Origin: Veillonella sp.
GTDB lineage: Bacteria; Bacillota; Negativicutes; Veillonellales; Veillonellaceae
DNA: 64,000 bases
Assembly (NCBI RefSeq): GCF_041333735.1
Contig: NZ_JBGKFB010000001.1
Span: 737,001 to 801,000, forward strand
Reading direction: 5' to 3'
Shown here: positions 36,476 through 44,933 of the stretch, piece after piece
Layout: each line of letters begins with the position of its first letter
How positions within the stretch are numbered: position 1 is the stretch's first letter
The notes under the pieces: model-generated
Databases searched by the model: none
The model's input: the letters and a program-made list of their open reading frames with translations, nothing else
Told to the model about the DNA's origin: nothing
Position numbers and translations under genes: made by a program

Positions 36476-37024
36476 ATGTTTAAGCGATTTTTTGTTAGGT
36501 GTTTCTTCTTAATATGTATATTAAGTTCTATTTCATTTATATCATATGCAGTGTCATTATATGATTTACAACATTCAAATCAATATAAATTAGTTTATTC
36601 AACAAATACACAGGATTTGTATATGAATTTGAGTTCTGTTCAAAGTCTACGTTATAATCCACCTTATTATACGTTGAAATATCAAGCATATTTAGTTGAT
36701 TATAATGATAGTACAATAACTTTATCCGATTTTATTGCTAATTATAATTATAACTATTCTATTGAAGGTATAGCTAAAAAACAAAGATTATATGAGTTAT
36801 CTTTTAATGAGGCTAAACCGTATTTGATAAGTGCTAAACGTAAAGAGTCTGGAATTAATGGTTCTTTTAAACTTGATAAAGTGTATGATTTAGATGGCAG
36901 AATAGATAGTGATTTTAGTAGTTTAGATGATAATAATTATGCTACTGCCGATTATGTTTATGCCGGTCCTTTTTATAAAGCAGCCGCATATGCATTTGAA
37001 AAAGCATATAATAAAATTTTTTAA
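36476..37024 (+). CDS. Hypothetical exported protein
   Basis: 182 aa with an N-terminal hydrophobic signal (VRCFFLICILSSISFISYA) and a Tyr/Asn-rich mature part. I do not recognise a family. The coding sequence is much more AT-rich than the nitroreductase gene before it, suggesting acquisition. Its start has GAAGGAGCGG upstream. A second exported gene follows after 26 bases, probably in the same transcript. Confidence 0.72.
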   Translation: MFKRFFVRCFFLICILSSISFISYAVSLYDLQHSNQYKLVYSTNTQDLYMNLSSVQSLRYNPPYYTLKYQAYLVDYNDSTITLSDFIANYNYNYSIEGIAKKQRLYELSFNEAKPYLISAKRKESGINGSFKLDKVYDLDGRIDSDFSSLDDNNYATADYVYAGPFYKAAAYAFEKAYNKIF

Positions 37025-37050
37025 TAATATATTTTGTAGGGGAGAATATT

Positions 37051-37701
37051 ATGAAAAAAAGAATACTATTACTTATGTCGATGTTTTTAATGATGAATAC
37101 CTCTTTTGCAGAAAATTTAGATCAAAATATAAATCATGATTCGACTAATATAATGAGATATTCTGCAGAGCCTGGTAGTAAAACAATTTTATCTACCTTA
37201 TCAGAGAGCGATAAATTGAAAGCGGAAGCAGAGTTTAAAAAAGGGAAAAAAGATTATTATAATTTAGGTAGGAAAGAGCCTGGTGGGCTAAAGCAATTAT
37301 ATGCGGCTCCTACTATGGCATATATCTCTACTCCTTATAGTTTATATAGGCATGGTATTTACGTAGAAAAACAGACATTTATTCCGTTTTCGAAGGAATT
37401 AAAAGCCGAATTAGAGGCACGTGCTGATAAAGTTTATATTTATACTTATTCAAATCCTATGTGGGGAGTGCCTTCTTATATAGGAAATATAGTAATAAAA
37501 AAAGATGGTAAAATTTATAATGGTAAGATGATGGACTTTAAAGGGGTTGAAGCCAATGAAGGTGCATCAAAGGCATATGAATTTGATATAAACTTATTTG
37601 ATGGAAGAGACATGGATGTTATTGCCGTTAATGCTGCTGATTATAAGCAACTTATTTTTCATATAACTGCAGAAACATATAAAAAACATCAATGGTATTA
37701 A
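37051..37701 (+). CDS. Hypothetical exported protein
   Basis: 216 aa with a signal peptide (MKKRILLLMSMFLMMNTSFA). The mature part is rich in Lys, Tyr and Asp, with TPYSLYRHGIYVEKQTFIPFSKELKAELEARADKVYIYTYSNPMWGVPSYIGNIVIKKDGKIYNGK. No family is recognised. It is AT-rich like its upstream neighbour and ends before a strong terminator. Confidence 0.72.
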   Translation: MKKRILLLMSMFLMMNTSFAENLDQNINHDSTNIMRYSAEPGSKTILSTLSESDKLKAEAEFKKGKKDYYNLGRKEPGGLKQLYAAPTMAYISTPYSLYRHGIYVEKQTFIPFSKELKAELEARADKVYIYTYSNPMWGVPSYIGNIVIKKDGKIYNGKMMDFKGVEANEGASKAYEFDINLFDGRDMDVIAVNAADYKQLIFHITAETYKKHQWY

Positions 37702-37721
37702 TTCTGATTGATGAATTAAAT

Positions 37722-37750
37722 AAAAAAGGAGCGCTTAGCGCTCCTTTTTT
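37722..37750. terminator. Bidirectional terminator between exported protein and cupin genes
   Basis: AAAAAAGGAGCGC pairs with GCGCTCCTTTTTT around a 3-base loop. It lies between converging genes; its end touches the cupin stop codon. Confidence 0.93.
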
Positions 37751-38036
37751 ATTCAGGTTTGTGAATAAGATTTACTACGAATTCGCTGTCTTCAACAAGT
37801 GTTGCTTGGATGTAGTTGTCGCCGTTGAATTCTAATACTTGGCCTGGTACAAGTACATGTTCTTCAGTTTCGTTAAGGAATACTTGTACTTTACCTTTTA
37901 CTACTGTAAAAATTACGTTTGCTTCTGGGTGGTTGTGTTTTTCAACTTGTTCACCAGCTTTGCCGCCTTTTTTTACGATTACATAGTTAGGACCTTGGAA
38001 TAATAAACCTAATTCTTGATTAACTGTGCCTGCCAT
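37749..38036 (-). CDS. Small cupin-domain protein
   Basis: A 95-aa single cupin: GPNYVIVKKGGKAGEQVEKHNHPEANVIFTVVKGKVQVFLNE contains the G-x5-H-x-H-x-E metal-site pattern, and VLVPGQVLEFNG the second cupin motif. It is probably a metal-binding sensor or small-molecule enzyme; the specific role is unknown. AGGAGGT precedes the ATG. Confidence 0.85.
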   Translation of the reverse strand: MAGTVNQELGLLFQGPNYVIVKKGGKAGEQVEKHNHPEANVIFTVVKGKVQVFLNETEEHVLVPGQVLEFNGDNYIQATLVEDSEFVVNLIHKPE

Positions 38037-38200
38037 AATAGACCTCCTAATTCTAGCTTTTTATGTTTTGAAAGCTGACGCTATTACTTAATTAAATGAA
38101 CTTATGTAATTACCTTATGCTTACATTATAAATGATATTGCTTATCAATGCTGTGCCTATAGCTACAGTTTTGTAAAATATATAGAAAATTTCAGACATG

Positions 38201-38234
38201 AAAAAACGAACGTAAAATTTTACGTTCGTTTTTT
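38201..38234. terminator. Perfect palindromic hairpin
   Basis: AAAAAACGAACGTAAAA and its complement form a perfect 34-base palindrome ending in a T run. It lies between the cupin gene and the gene ending at 38292 and would close the latter (minus strand). CGTTCGTTTT words recur just after it. Confidence 0.85.
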
Positions 38235-38291
38235 TGCTCGTTTTCGTTCGTTTATAGTGTCTAAACAAACGGAATGTTATGTATTTATTAA

Positions 38292-38957
38292 TTATTTTTT
38301 ACGAATGGAATATAAACGTGTACCGTTTTCTTCAGTCGTTACAAGTTCAAAGTTTGGATCTACCGCTTTTACAAAGGCTTCGAACCATGTTTGGTACGCT
38401 AATGCCATGAACTTAGGGTCAACGCCCGCTGTACGCCAGTAGCCTGCTTGTAATCTGTGATCCCCAACCCATGTAAATTCATCTGGGCTTTCAGAAACAA
38501 CTTGGTCACCACCGTCACAAGGCATGCCGTTTACATAGAAGTTTTGAAGTGCATTGTAAATAGCAGGTGCAGTGTGTTCCTCAAGATTGTCTTGCGCCAC
38601 AACGCCACAAGCTTGACCTTGGACAGCAAATGCATCAAGAATTGCTGTTACTACATGTACGGCTTCGTCGCCGGAGTTTGTATCGAGCAAATCTTTGATG
38701 AAAGCTGCTTCGCGAACGGAAGCGATGTTGATTTGGTTGGACAACCAGCCATGGATATTGCCATGGTCGATGATGTTTTCTAGTGGGATGCTAGGATTGA
38801 TTGGCTCACCGTAAGTATCTACGGAAATAGAGTGTAATTCCTCTGCCAAATCATCAACAACCTTAGTTGTTTTTTCTAAAATCAAGTTTTCACGCTCAAC
38901 GAGCAATTGAATTTTACGATATAACCAATAATGGATGTGACCTAAGAATGCGGACAT
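38292..38957 (-). CDS. Protein of unknown function, partner of the siroheme-reductase-like gene
   Basis: 221 aa, soluble, no signal peptide. I do not recognise a named family. Possible metal ligands are the N-terminal GHIHYWLY (His7, His9), several later histidines (DHGNIHGWL), Cys117 (QGQACG) and Cys147 (GMPCDGGDQ). The gene starts one base after the preceding gene stops, with AAGGAGCTT inside that gene, so expression is tightly coupled. This suggests the two proteins act in one pathway or complex. Confidence 0.75.
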   Translation of the reverse strand: MSAFLGHIHYWLYRKIQLLVERENLILEKTTKVVDDLAEELHSISVDTYGEPINPSIPLENIIDHGNIHGWLSNQINIASVREAAFIKDLLDTNSGDEAVHVVTAILDAFAVQGQACGVVAQDNLEEHTAPAIYNALQNFYVNGMPCDGGDQVVSESPDEFTWVGDHRLQAGYWRTAGVDPKFMALAYQTWFEAFVKAVDPNFELVTTEENGTRLYSIRKK

Positions 38958-38958
38958 A

Positions 38959-39915
38959 TTAAGCTCCTTTTCGTGCAGTTTCTAATTTTTGAACTAAATC
39001 GTATACATTAACACCATGGATTTCTGCAGCTTGCCACAATGGTTCAGCTGTAGAAGATGGGCAACCAAGGCAACCCATGCCGATGCTTTGTAATACAGGC
39101 ACAACATTTGGATATGTATCCACGATGTCGCGAATGATTGTGTCTGGTGTAATAGGAGCACCTGCTTCGAGGCGTGGTGCTTCTGGTTCTGGATCATTAC
39201 CATGACCAGGCAAGAACACAGCTGGTTCATCGGATTTGCTTTCAGCTGGAGCACCTTCAAGGTCGCCCAATACAGCCTCTTTGAAAGCCTCTAAACCAAT
39301 GCGGTCAATGAATTCGCCCATACGTTCAATTTGTGCGTTTTCTTTATAGTATGCAATGATACGATCTACCAATGCAAGAGCTTCTTTTTCAGTTGTTACT
39401 TCTGCGATGAGGTCGCCGATGCGTGGATGCGCGCCGCCGCTACCGCCAGCGTACACATTCCAACCCTCTACAGTACCGATGATACCAACATCTTTCATGC
39501 GGCTTTCAGTACAAGAGTTAAGACAACCGGACACGCCGATTTTCATTTTGCTTGGCATTTCTTGAGACAAATACTTGCGTTCAATTTGCATGCCAAGATG
39601 TACGCTGTCTTGTTTAGCGCGTTTACAGAAGGTAGTACCTGGGCAGATTTTTACGCTGCGCACGCGGTTAGAAACAGTGTACGCTGGCTCCATGCCGAGC
39701 ATTTCCCAAGCTTTATCTACGTCTTCTGCTTTTAAATTCGTAATCATAATGCGTTGGCTACCAGTCAATTTAAGAACAGCGCCGAACTCATTCGCTACGT
39801 CGATATATTTTTGTAATTGTTCTGGTTGAATGAAACCTGCTGGAACGCGAGGTGTAATTGCATAACGGCGTTGGCCGTTTTTAATGCGTTGTAAATTTGC
39901 TGCGATTTGTGCCAT
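38959..39915 (-). CDS. Nitrite/sulfite reductase-like protein fused to DUF1858
   Basis: 318 aa. Residues 1-200 match one half of a siroheme/[4Fe-4S] reductase: GAVLKLTGSQRIMITNL (ferredoxin-like half) and cysteines at about 91, 97, 131 and 135 (CPGTTFC then CLNSC) placed to bind cluster and siroheme. Residues ~250-316 form a DUF1858 domain (PNVVPVLQSIGMGCLGCPSSTAEPLWQAAEIHGVN). A full assimilatory enzyme has two reductase halves; this has one, like small SiR-type proteins of anaerobes. Substrate is not known. First gene of a two-gene operon. Confidence 0.82.
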   Translation of the reverse strand: MAQIAANLQRIKNGQRRYAITPRVPAGFIQPEQLQKYIDVANEFGAVLKLTGSQRIMITNLKAEDVDKAWEMLGMEPAYTVSNRVRSVKICPGTTFCKRAKQDSVHLGMQIERKYLSQEMPSKMKIGVSGCLNSCTESRMKDVGIIGTVEGWNVYAGGSGGAHPRIGDLIAEVTTEKEALALVDRIIAYYKENAQIERMGEFIDRIGLEAFKEAVLGDLEGAPAESKSDEPAVFLPGHGNDPEPEAPRLEAGAPITPDTIIRDIVDTYPNVVPVLQSIGMGCLGCPSSTAEPLWQAAEIHGVNVYDLVQKLETARKGA

Positions 39916-40003
39916 TGTAAATCCTTTCTCGAGCCCTCTCTGCGGAGAATAGTGGCCTAAACTACTTAGTTAATCTATGTAATTCTTTATATGTAATCTA
40001 TAT

Positions 40004-40088
40004 ACGCCGTTGGGTTTTGTGAAAGCTTCGCACGTATACGTACAGCGTGATGAGATCAACTAGGCGATGCCTCACCAAAACCCGGCGT
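40004..40088. repeat. Long interrupted hairpin upstream of the reductase operon
   Basis: ACGCCG and GGGTTTTG (40004-40019) pair with CAAAACCC and GGCGT (40076-40088). The loop starts with TGTGAAAGC. It lies in the 463-base gap 39916-40378, in the leader of the minus-strand reductase operon; it may regulate that operon. The rest of the gap is AT-rich apart from the toxin-antitoxin promoter. Confidence 0.65.
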
Positions 40089-40240
40089 AACGATCAGTAC
40101 GGGTATTAAATACTGACCTGATGTTCCTAGTATAAACTATTTTAACATGTAATAATGTAACCTAAGCTACAAAAATGAAAAATTTCAATATTAATTATTA
40201 ATAGCATATATGATTTATAATACTAGATATTATAAAATAA

Positions 40241-40313
40241 TTTACCTAATTGGTAAATTGTATATTTACATTTGTATTTGAGAGAGTATAATAGAATTAA
40301 CCTACTAGGTAAA
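40241..40313 (+). promoter_or_regulatory. Promoter flanked by paired operators of the HigBA-like module
   Basis: TTTACCTAATTGGTAAA (40241-40257) and TTAACCTACTAGGTAAA (40297-40313) are 17-base dyads of identical 6-5-6 layout, both followed by TTG, with centres 56 bases apart. Between them lie TTTACA (40265) and TATAAT (40287) with 16-base spacing. This is what an autorepressing antitoxin would use. Confidence 0.75.
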
Positions 40314-40378
40314 TTGTTATAAATGGCCATTTATATTGTATCAACCATTCACTATGATTTGAGAGAGTCGGTGACATA

Positions 40379-40675
40379 TTGGATATACGATATAAGAATA
40401 ATAAGTTAGAAACAGTTTGTACAGATGCAAATACTGCTAGGCGAGAATATGGACGTGAGATGGCACGTAAAATTCATTTAAGAATTGATCAACTTCGTTT
40501 TGCTACATCTATTCAGTCTTTGATTTTAAATGGTGTGGGACGGTGCCATAAGTTAGTTGGAGATCGCAAAACTCAATATGCTATGGATTTAGTACACCCT
40601 TATAGACTTATTTTTATACATATTGATGGAATGTTTCACGTAGTAGAGATTCAAGAAATTGTAGATTATCATTAG
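40379..40675 (+). CDS. higB: HigB/RelE-type toxin
   Basis: 98 aa resembling plasmid-maintenance killer proteins (HigB): a helical first part and strands IQSLILNGVGRCHKLVGDRKTQYAMDLVHPYRLIFIHIDGMFHVVEIQEIVDYH, where HPYRLIF is typical. Such toxins cut mRNA on the ribosome. Translation seems to begin at TTG 40379 (MDIRYKNNKLE). Unusually, a helix-turn-helix antitoxin gene follows 16 bases later, the order higB-higA. Confidence 0.8.
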   Translation: MDIRYKNNKLETVCTDANTARREYGREMARKIHLRIDQLRFATSIQSLILNGVGRCHKLVGDRKTQYAMDLVHPYRLIFIHIDGMFHVVEIQEIVDYH

Positions 40676-40691
40676 TATAGGAGATATACAT

Positions 40692-41555
40692 ATGAAGATA
40701 TATGAGAGTAAAACTTTTATTGCTATACCGCCTGGAATGACAATAAAAGAGGTTTTAGAAGATAGGCATATGACGCAAAAAGAATTAGCTACACGAATGG
40801 ATATGAGTGAGAAGCACATCAGTAAGCTCATTAATGGTGAAGTCCCACTAACACAGGATGTAGCAATGCGTCTTGAACGGGTATTTGGTGTAGAGGCAAG
40901 TTTTTGGAATGGATTAGAAGCTAATTACAGAGAAAAGATATTAAAAGTAGAGTATGAGAATTCTATTGATGAAGAAATCAACTTTGCTAAACCTTTTGGT
41001 TATGCCAAACTCGCACGTTTAGGCATCGTGCCAGAAACAAAAAAGGTAGCTGAGCAGGTTAATAATCTACAAAAGTTTTTTGAGGTAGCTTCTTTAAAAA
41101 ATGTAGCTAATGACATGGTTATGCCCTTAGTATATGAAAATATTAAGGATATGGAGCCTGATAAAAAGAGTGCAATTTATACATTGGTACAAATCACGAA
41201 AGGAAGGGCTCGTTTTGTAGAGGTCAATCCTTACGATGCGGAGTTACTAAGAACATTTATACCAAAAATTAAGGACCTTTCTAGTGAACCTTTAATTGGT
41301 GTGAAAGAGCCTTTGAAGGACATGTTAGCAGCATGTGGTGTGATTATTGTGTATTTGCCAATTATTGATAACATAACCTCAACATGTATTACCTATTCCA
41401 AAGGGAGCTCCATTGTTCTTGGTATACCAACGGAAGATACTGATAGTTTTTGGAATTTATTAGAAGAAGCCCTACATAACTTGTTAGAGCGTGATTATCA
41501 ACGTAGTAATCGCAAATACCGAAACAATGATCCTGTAACTGTGGTGAATTATTGA
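40692..41555 (+). CDS. higA: HigA-type antitoxin with degenerate peptidase-like C-terminus
   Basis: 287 aa. The N-terminal XRE helix-turn-helix (MTQKELATRMDMSEKHISKLINGEVPL, residues ~27-52, with FGVEASFWNGLEANYRE) would bind the paired operators and neutralise the toxin. The C-terminal ~200 residues resemble an ImmA/IrrE-type metallopeptidase domain. The expected HExxH helix appears as EEALH near residues 258-262, so the first zinc histidine is missing and proteolysis is unlikely. AGGAGAT precedes the ATG. Confidence 0.8.
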   Translation: MKIYESKTFIAIPPGMTIKEVLEDRHMTQKELATRMDMSEKHISKLINGEVPLTQDVAMRLERVFGVEASFWNGLEANYREKILKVEYENSIDEEINFAKPFGYAKLARLGIVPETKKVAEQVNNLQKFFEVASLKNVANDMVMPLVYENIKDMEPDKKSAIYTLVQITKGRARFVEVNPYDAELLRTFIPKIKDLSSEPLIGVKEPLKDMLAACGVIIVYLPIIDNITSTCITYSKGSSIVLGIPTEDTDSFWNLLEEALHNLLERDYQRSNRKYRNNDPVTVVNY

Positions 41556-41731
41556 GCCATATTTTGGTAAGTTTTTAAATACCTCTTTTTTGTAAGTTTT
41601 TAAGGGCTTATAGCACTTGTTAGAGGTTCCCATTAACGTAAGGTCTTTCATAGTACGATGTATAGGATTCTTATCCTGTAACAAAATAGCGTATAATAGA
41701 CATATAGAATATTACTGATATAGGAGATACA

Positions 41732-42892
41732 ATGAAGGTCCTTTACGATACAATTTTGAAAGCAACATATACTGGTCGCCCGAACCGTTTTGTGGTGACC
41801 TTAGATTTAAATGGTGAAAGCGTACTCGCGCATTTACCAAATCCTGGTCGCATGTGGGAGCTCTTATTCGCCGGTGTAACGATGTACATCGTGCCTCACG
41901 ATAAGCCTGATGCAAAGACAAAGTACCGCGTTGTAGGCATCGAGCGCGATGGTGTCGTGATTATGCTCGACACAAATTACAGTAACGATGTAGCGCAGCA
42001 TTTGATCGAAAATAAGCTGATCCCTGGTTGGGAGGAATGGCGCGTTGTAAGACGAGAGTATACGGTTAAACTACATGGTACATCATCACGTTTTGACTTG
42101 CTCCTTACCAATGATAAGGGCGATGAGTTTTTACTAGAGGTTAAGTCTTGTACGTTATTTTCTAAAACGGGCGCCATGTTCCCTGATGCCATAACAGAAC
42201 GAGGCCGTAAGCATTTATTACATTTAAAAGAATTGCAAAACGAAGGATACCACACAGGGGTTCTATTCCTCGTGCAATGGGATAGAGCGCAGTGGTTCTT
42301 ACCAGATTACCACACGGATTTAGAATTTGCTCGTACCTTTAAAGAGGTAGCTCCTTCCTTAGACTGGAAAGCCGTTGCTGTGACCTGGGATGAGACTTTC
42401 ACCATGCCAAATGTAACACGAGAATGTTCCTATCCGAGTACCATCCTCGATACAGAGGCTCATGATAGCGGCGTGTACGTGATGGTCATGCACCTTGATC
42501 ACGATCTTGACCTTGAAATCGGCTCTAAAGGGATGATGCATTTCAAGGCGGGATACTATATGTACGTTGGCTCTGCAAAAGCGAACTTAACGAAACGCAT
42601 TGAGCGCCATAAACGGAAACGCAAGAAAATGCACTGGCACTTAGACTACTTCCGCGGTCACTGCGAAATGATAGCAGGCCTGCCGATACGAACTAGCCGG
42701 GCTGATGCAGAATGCGCCCTCGCTGATGCGGTCCGTGGCGTTGCTGAATGGGACGTGCCTAAATTTGGTTGCTCTGACTGCGACTGCAAAAGCCACCTAT
42801 TTGGGATGAGGGAAAATCCTATTCATAACAAAGCATTTATGGATGTAATAGAAAACTATCGTATGAATAAATTGGATGCGCTAGTTAAGTGA
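41732..42892 (+). CDS. sfsA: SfsA nuclease-like protein fused to a DUF123 (GIY-YIG-like) domain
   Basis: 386 aa. Residues 1-~235 are SfsA (RPNRFVVTLDLNGESVLAHLPNPGRM, FLLEVKSCTLF, MFPDAITERGRKHLLHL). SfsA was named for sugar fermentation stimulation and has a PD-(D/E)xK nuclease-like fold. Residues ~245-370 are DUF123: GYYMYVGSAKANLTKRIERH, HWHLDYFRGH and FGCSDCDCKSHLF. Ordinary SfsA is about 230-240 aa, so this is a clear two-domain fusion. AGGAGAT precedes the ATG. The stop touches a nested palindromic repeat. Confidence 0.9.
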   Translation: MKVLYDTILKATYTGRPNRFVVTLDLNGESVLAHLPNPGRMWELLFAGVTMYIVPHDKPDAKTKYRVVGIERDGVVIMLDTNYSNDVAQHLIENKLIPGWEEWRVVRREYTVKLHGTSSRFDLLLTNDKGDEFLLEVKSCTLFSKTGAMFPDAITERGRKHLLHLKELQNEGYHTGVLFLVQWDRAQWFLPDYHTDLEFARTFKEVAPSLDWKAVAVTWDETFTMPNVTRECSYPSTILDTEAHDSGVYVMVMHLDHDLDLEIGSKGMMHFKAGYYMYVGSAKANLTKRIERHKRKRKKMHWHLDYFRGHCEMIAGLPIRTSRADAECALADAVRGVAEWDVPKFGCSDCDCKSHLFGMRENPIHNKAFMDVIENYRMNKLDALVK

Positions 42893-43035
42893 TTGTTGTT
42901 GGGGCCCCGTCACATAGTGGTTTACTAGTTAAAAAAGTTAGACACTTATTCCTTCGCTCCATAGTGACCTAAGTCGCTCATTCATAAGTGTCTAACTTTT
43001 TTACAACCCTATATGTGGACTAGTCCCAACAACAA
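42893..43035. repeat. Nested palindrome with conserved core
   Basis: Outer arms TTGTTGTTGGG / CCCAACAACAA, middle arms CACATAG.GG / CC.TATATGTG, and inner arms AAAAAAGTTAGACACTTAT / ATAAGTGTCTAACTTTTTT surround the core CTCCATAGTGACCTAAGTCG (from 42957). It starts immediately after the sfsA stop and could terminate that transcript. Confidence 0.9.
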
Positions 43036-43188
43036 AAGCACTTTTCCTTTCGCATGGGGCGAGGCCCCTGATGGGGAAAGGGTGTGAAGTAGAGTATCAA
43101 CAATCAGCTGATGGTATCAATGATTGTGTCTGCATATTTGATATGAATACTTGATACAAATGGGGAAAAGAGAGAGGTGTGGTTGTGT

Positions 43189-44004
43189 ATGCCTGTGTTT
43201 GTTAGGTTTGTGTTGTTGGTTTTTGTGTGTGTTTGTAGTGTTGTATTGGGTGGTTGTACTTCTTCGCGGTTAACGACGCTCGATGCTGAGCCGTATACGC
43301 CGGATGATATTAAGGCAATGGTTGAGAAGCGTTTTGCGTCGTATCATCCTCGTCTAGTGTTGCAGGCTTCTGAGGTTGTTACTACAAAGCCTTATAAGCA
43401 CTATGAATATACGTTTTTTGATGAGAATAATGGCATTGTCTTTACTGCGCATGCTTCTGTTGAGGTTCCTCAGTTGCCTATTCCTGGTGGTCAACGGGTT
43501 ACGAACGCAGAGTATAGGTATGCAGAGGCTTATTTAGATCGCTTGAATAGTGAGGTAGCACTGTTTGCTGCAAAGTATAGATTTCAGGTAGCTAATAATG
43601 AGGAGCGCAAAGCGCTAATGGATGCTAAGATTATGCGAAAAGAGGATAATAGTACGGTTCCTTTGTTTGAGGAAGGGGATTTTATATTTCTTAATCAAAC
43701 ATCGAATGGTGCTGGTGTAGTGGGTATGTTAAGAGACATATATTCTCTATATAGACCTAATGGTGACGAGACCTTAGTAAGTAGCGTGTATGGCCGTAAG
43801 GTTAGCTTTTACTATTTACCAAATGGTGAAACAGACAAGAGCAAGGCTTTGTACCTAATAAGTTTTAAAATTAGAGGGCGGGAAGATTGGCGAGATACCT
43901 TAATGAGTGGTGTTGGTTATCAAGATAAGAGTTCTGAGCAGATTGAACGAGATATAATTACCGTTGTTGATCGGGAAATACAACAGGCTGTGCGAGGAAA
44001 ATAG
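43189..44004 (+). CDS. Predicted lipoprotein, paralogue 1
   Basis: About 270 aa with a lipoprotein signal ending VVLGGC, so the mature protein should be anchored by lipid at that cysteine. It shares an aligned backbone with the next gene: YTPDDIKAMVEKRFASYHPRLVLQASEVV, PGGQRVTNAEYRYAEAYLDRLN, SFYYLPNGETDKSKALYLISFKIRGREDWRDTLMSG. No family is recognised. The start is uncertain: AGAGAGG is followed by in-frame GTG 43177, TTG 43183 and ATG 43189. Confidence 0.78.
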   Translation: MPVFVRFVLLVFVCVCSVVLGGCTSSRLTTLDAEPYTPDDIKAMVEKRFASYHPRLVLQASEVVTTKPYKHYEYTFFDENNGIVFTAHASVEVPQLPIPGGQRVTNAEYRYAEAYLDRLNSEVALFAAKYRFQVANNEERKALMDAKIMRKEDNSTVPLFEEGDFIFLNQTSNGAGVVGMLRDIYSLYRPNGDETLVSSVYGRKVSFYYLPNGETDKSKALYLISFKIRGREDWRDTLMSGVGYQDKSSEQIERDIITVVDREIQQAVRGK

Positions 44005-44023
44005 GTCAGGGAGAGGTGTATCT

Positions 44024-44830
44024 ATGAAGCAGTTGATTAGGTATATATCATTAGTTGTTGTGTGTATTTGTACATTTTTATTGAGCGGTTGTTCTTTTGT
44101 GTGGACCACGGAAAATGGTGATCCTGCGACGCCAGAGGATATCAAGTCTAGCGTGGAAAAGGAGTTCGCTGTTGTTCATCCTAACCTTGTTCTCCAGTCC
44201 TCTGTAGTGGAACAGGAAAAACCGTTCCAGCGGAATGTGTATGTCTTTTATGATGAAAGCAATGGTTTTACCTTTACTGCTGATTCTGTGGTGCAACGTC
44301 CAACCTTGCCGGTTCCAGGTGGTGAAAGATACACGAATGCTAATTTTGCCTATTCACAAGAGTATTTAATTCATTTGAACGCTGCTTTGGTGGAACGTGC
44401 TAAGCAACATGGTCTGCGGATGGCCACACATGAGGAAGTTTTAAAGCTAAAGAAATCTGAAGCAACACGTGTAGCAGGTACTAATCAGATACCTCTATTT
44501 AGATCCAATGAAATTATCTTTGTAGATAAGTCTGTAAAGGGTGAAGATATTCTAACCTTTATGAAATTCATATATAGCGAGTATAAACCGCAAGATAATC
44601 CAGCACTATTACATCCTCGTGCTGACAGAAGCGTTGGTATTTACTATTTACCAAAAGGGGAAGCGGATAAAACAAAAGCCCAGTATTTGATAGGTTTTAG
44701 GTATATGGCAAGAAATGACTGGAAAGAAACTATGCTAACAGGCATTGGCAGTACTGGTAAGGATACGTCAGCTGTAGAACGAGACTTTGTTAAAGTTTTA
44801 GATCATATGATAAAGCATGCGGGTTACTAG
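44024..44830 (+). CDS. Predicted lipoprotein, paralogue 2
   Basis: 268 aa, lipobox LLSGC near residue 23. It is clearly homologous to the preceding gene (ATPEDIKSSVEKEFAVVHPNLVLQSSVV, PGGERYTNANFAYSQEYLIHLN, GIYYLPKGEADKTKAQYLIGFRYMARNDWKETMLTG), so the pair arose by tandem duplication. GGGAGAGG lies 9 bases before the ATG, and only 19 bases separate the genes. Function unknown; envelope location inferred from the signal. Confidence 0.8.
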   Translation: MKQLIRYISLVVVCICTFLLSGCSFVWTTENGDPATPEDIKSSVEKEFAVVHPNLVLQSSVVEQEKPFQRNVYVFYDESNGFTFTADSVVQRPTLPVPGGERYTNANFAYSQEYLIHLNAALVERAKQHGLRMATHEEVLKLKKSEATRVAGTNQIPLFRSNEIIFVDKSVKGEDILTFMKFIYSEYKPQDNPALLHPRADRSVGIYYLPKGEADKTKAQYLIGFRYMARNDWKETMLTGIGSTGKDTSAVERDFVKVLDHMIKHAGY

Positions 44831-44880
44831 GTGATTTATTGTCTTTAAACTTATCAAATATAGCTTTAAACCCCTAAAAA

Positions 44881-44889
44881 TGCTATAAT
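44881..44889 (+). promoter_or_regulatory. Extended -10 element before gyrA
   Basis: TGCTATAAT fits the TGnTATAAT extended -10 pattern, 45 bases before the gyrA start; no good -35 hexamer is visible. A second TATAAT lies at 44902. Confidence 0.6.
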
Positions 44890-44933
44890 ATTATGATGTA
44901 TTATAATCAGTGTTAGTAAAATGAGGTGAGATT

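Noticed and set aside
42893..43035. Plain Rho-independent terminator
   Set aside because: The inner stem could terminate sfsA, but additional nested arms and a loop shared with other loci are not explained by termination.
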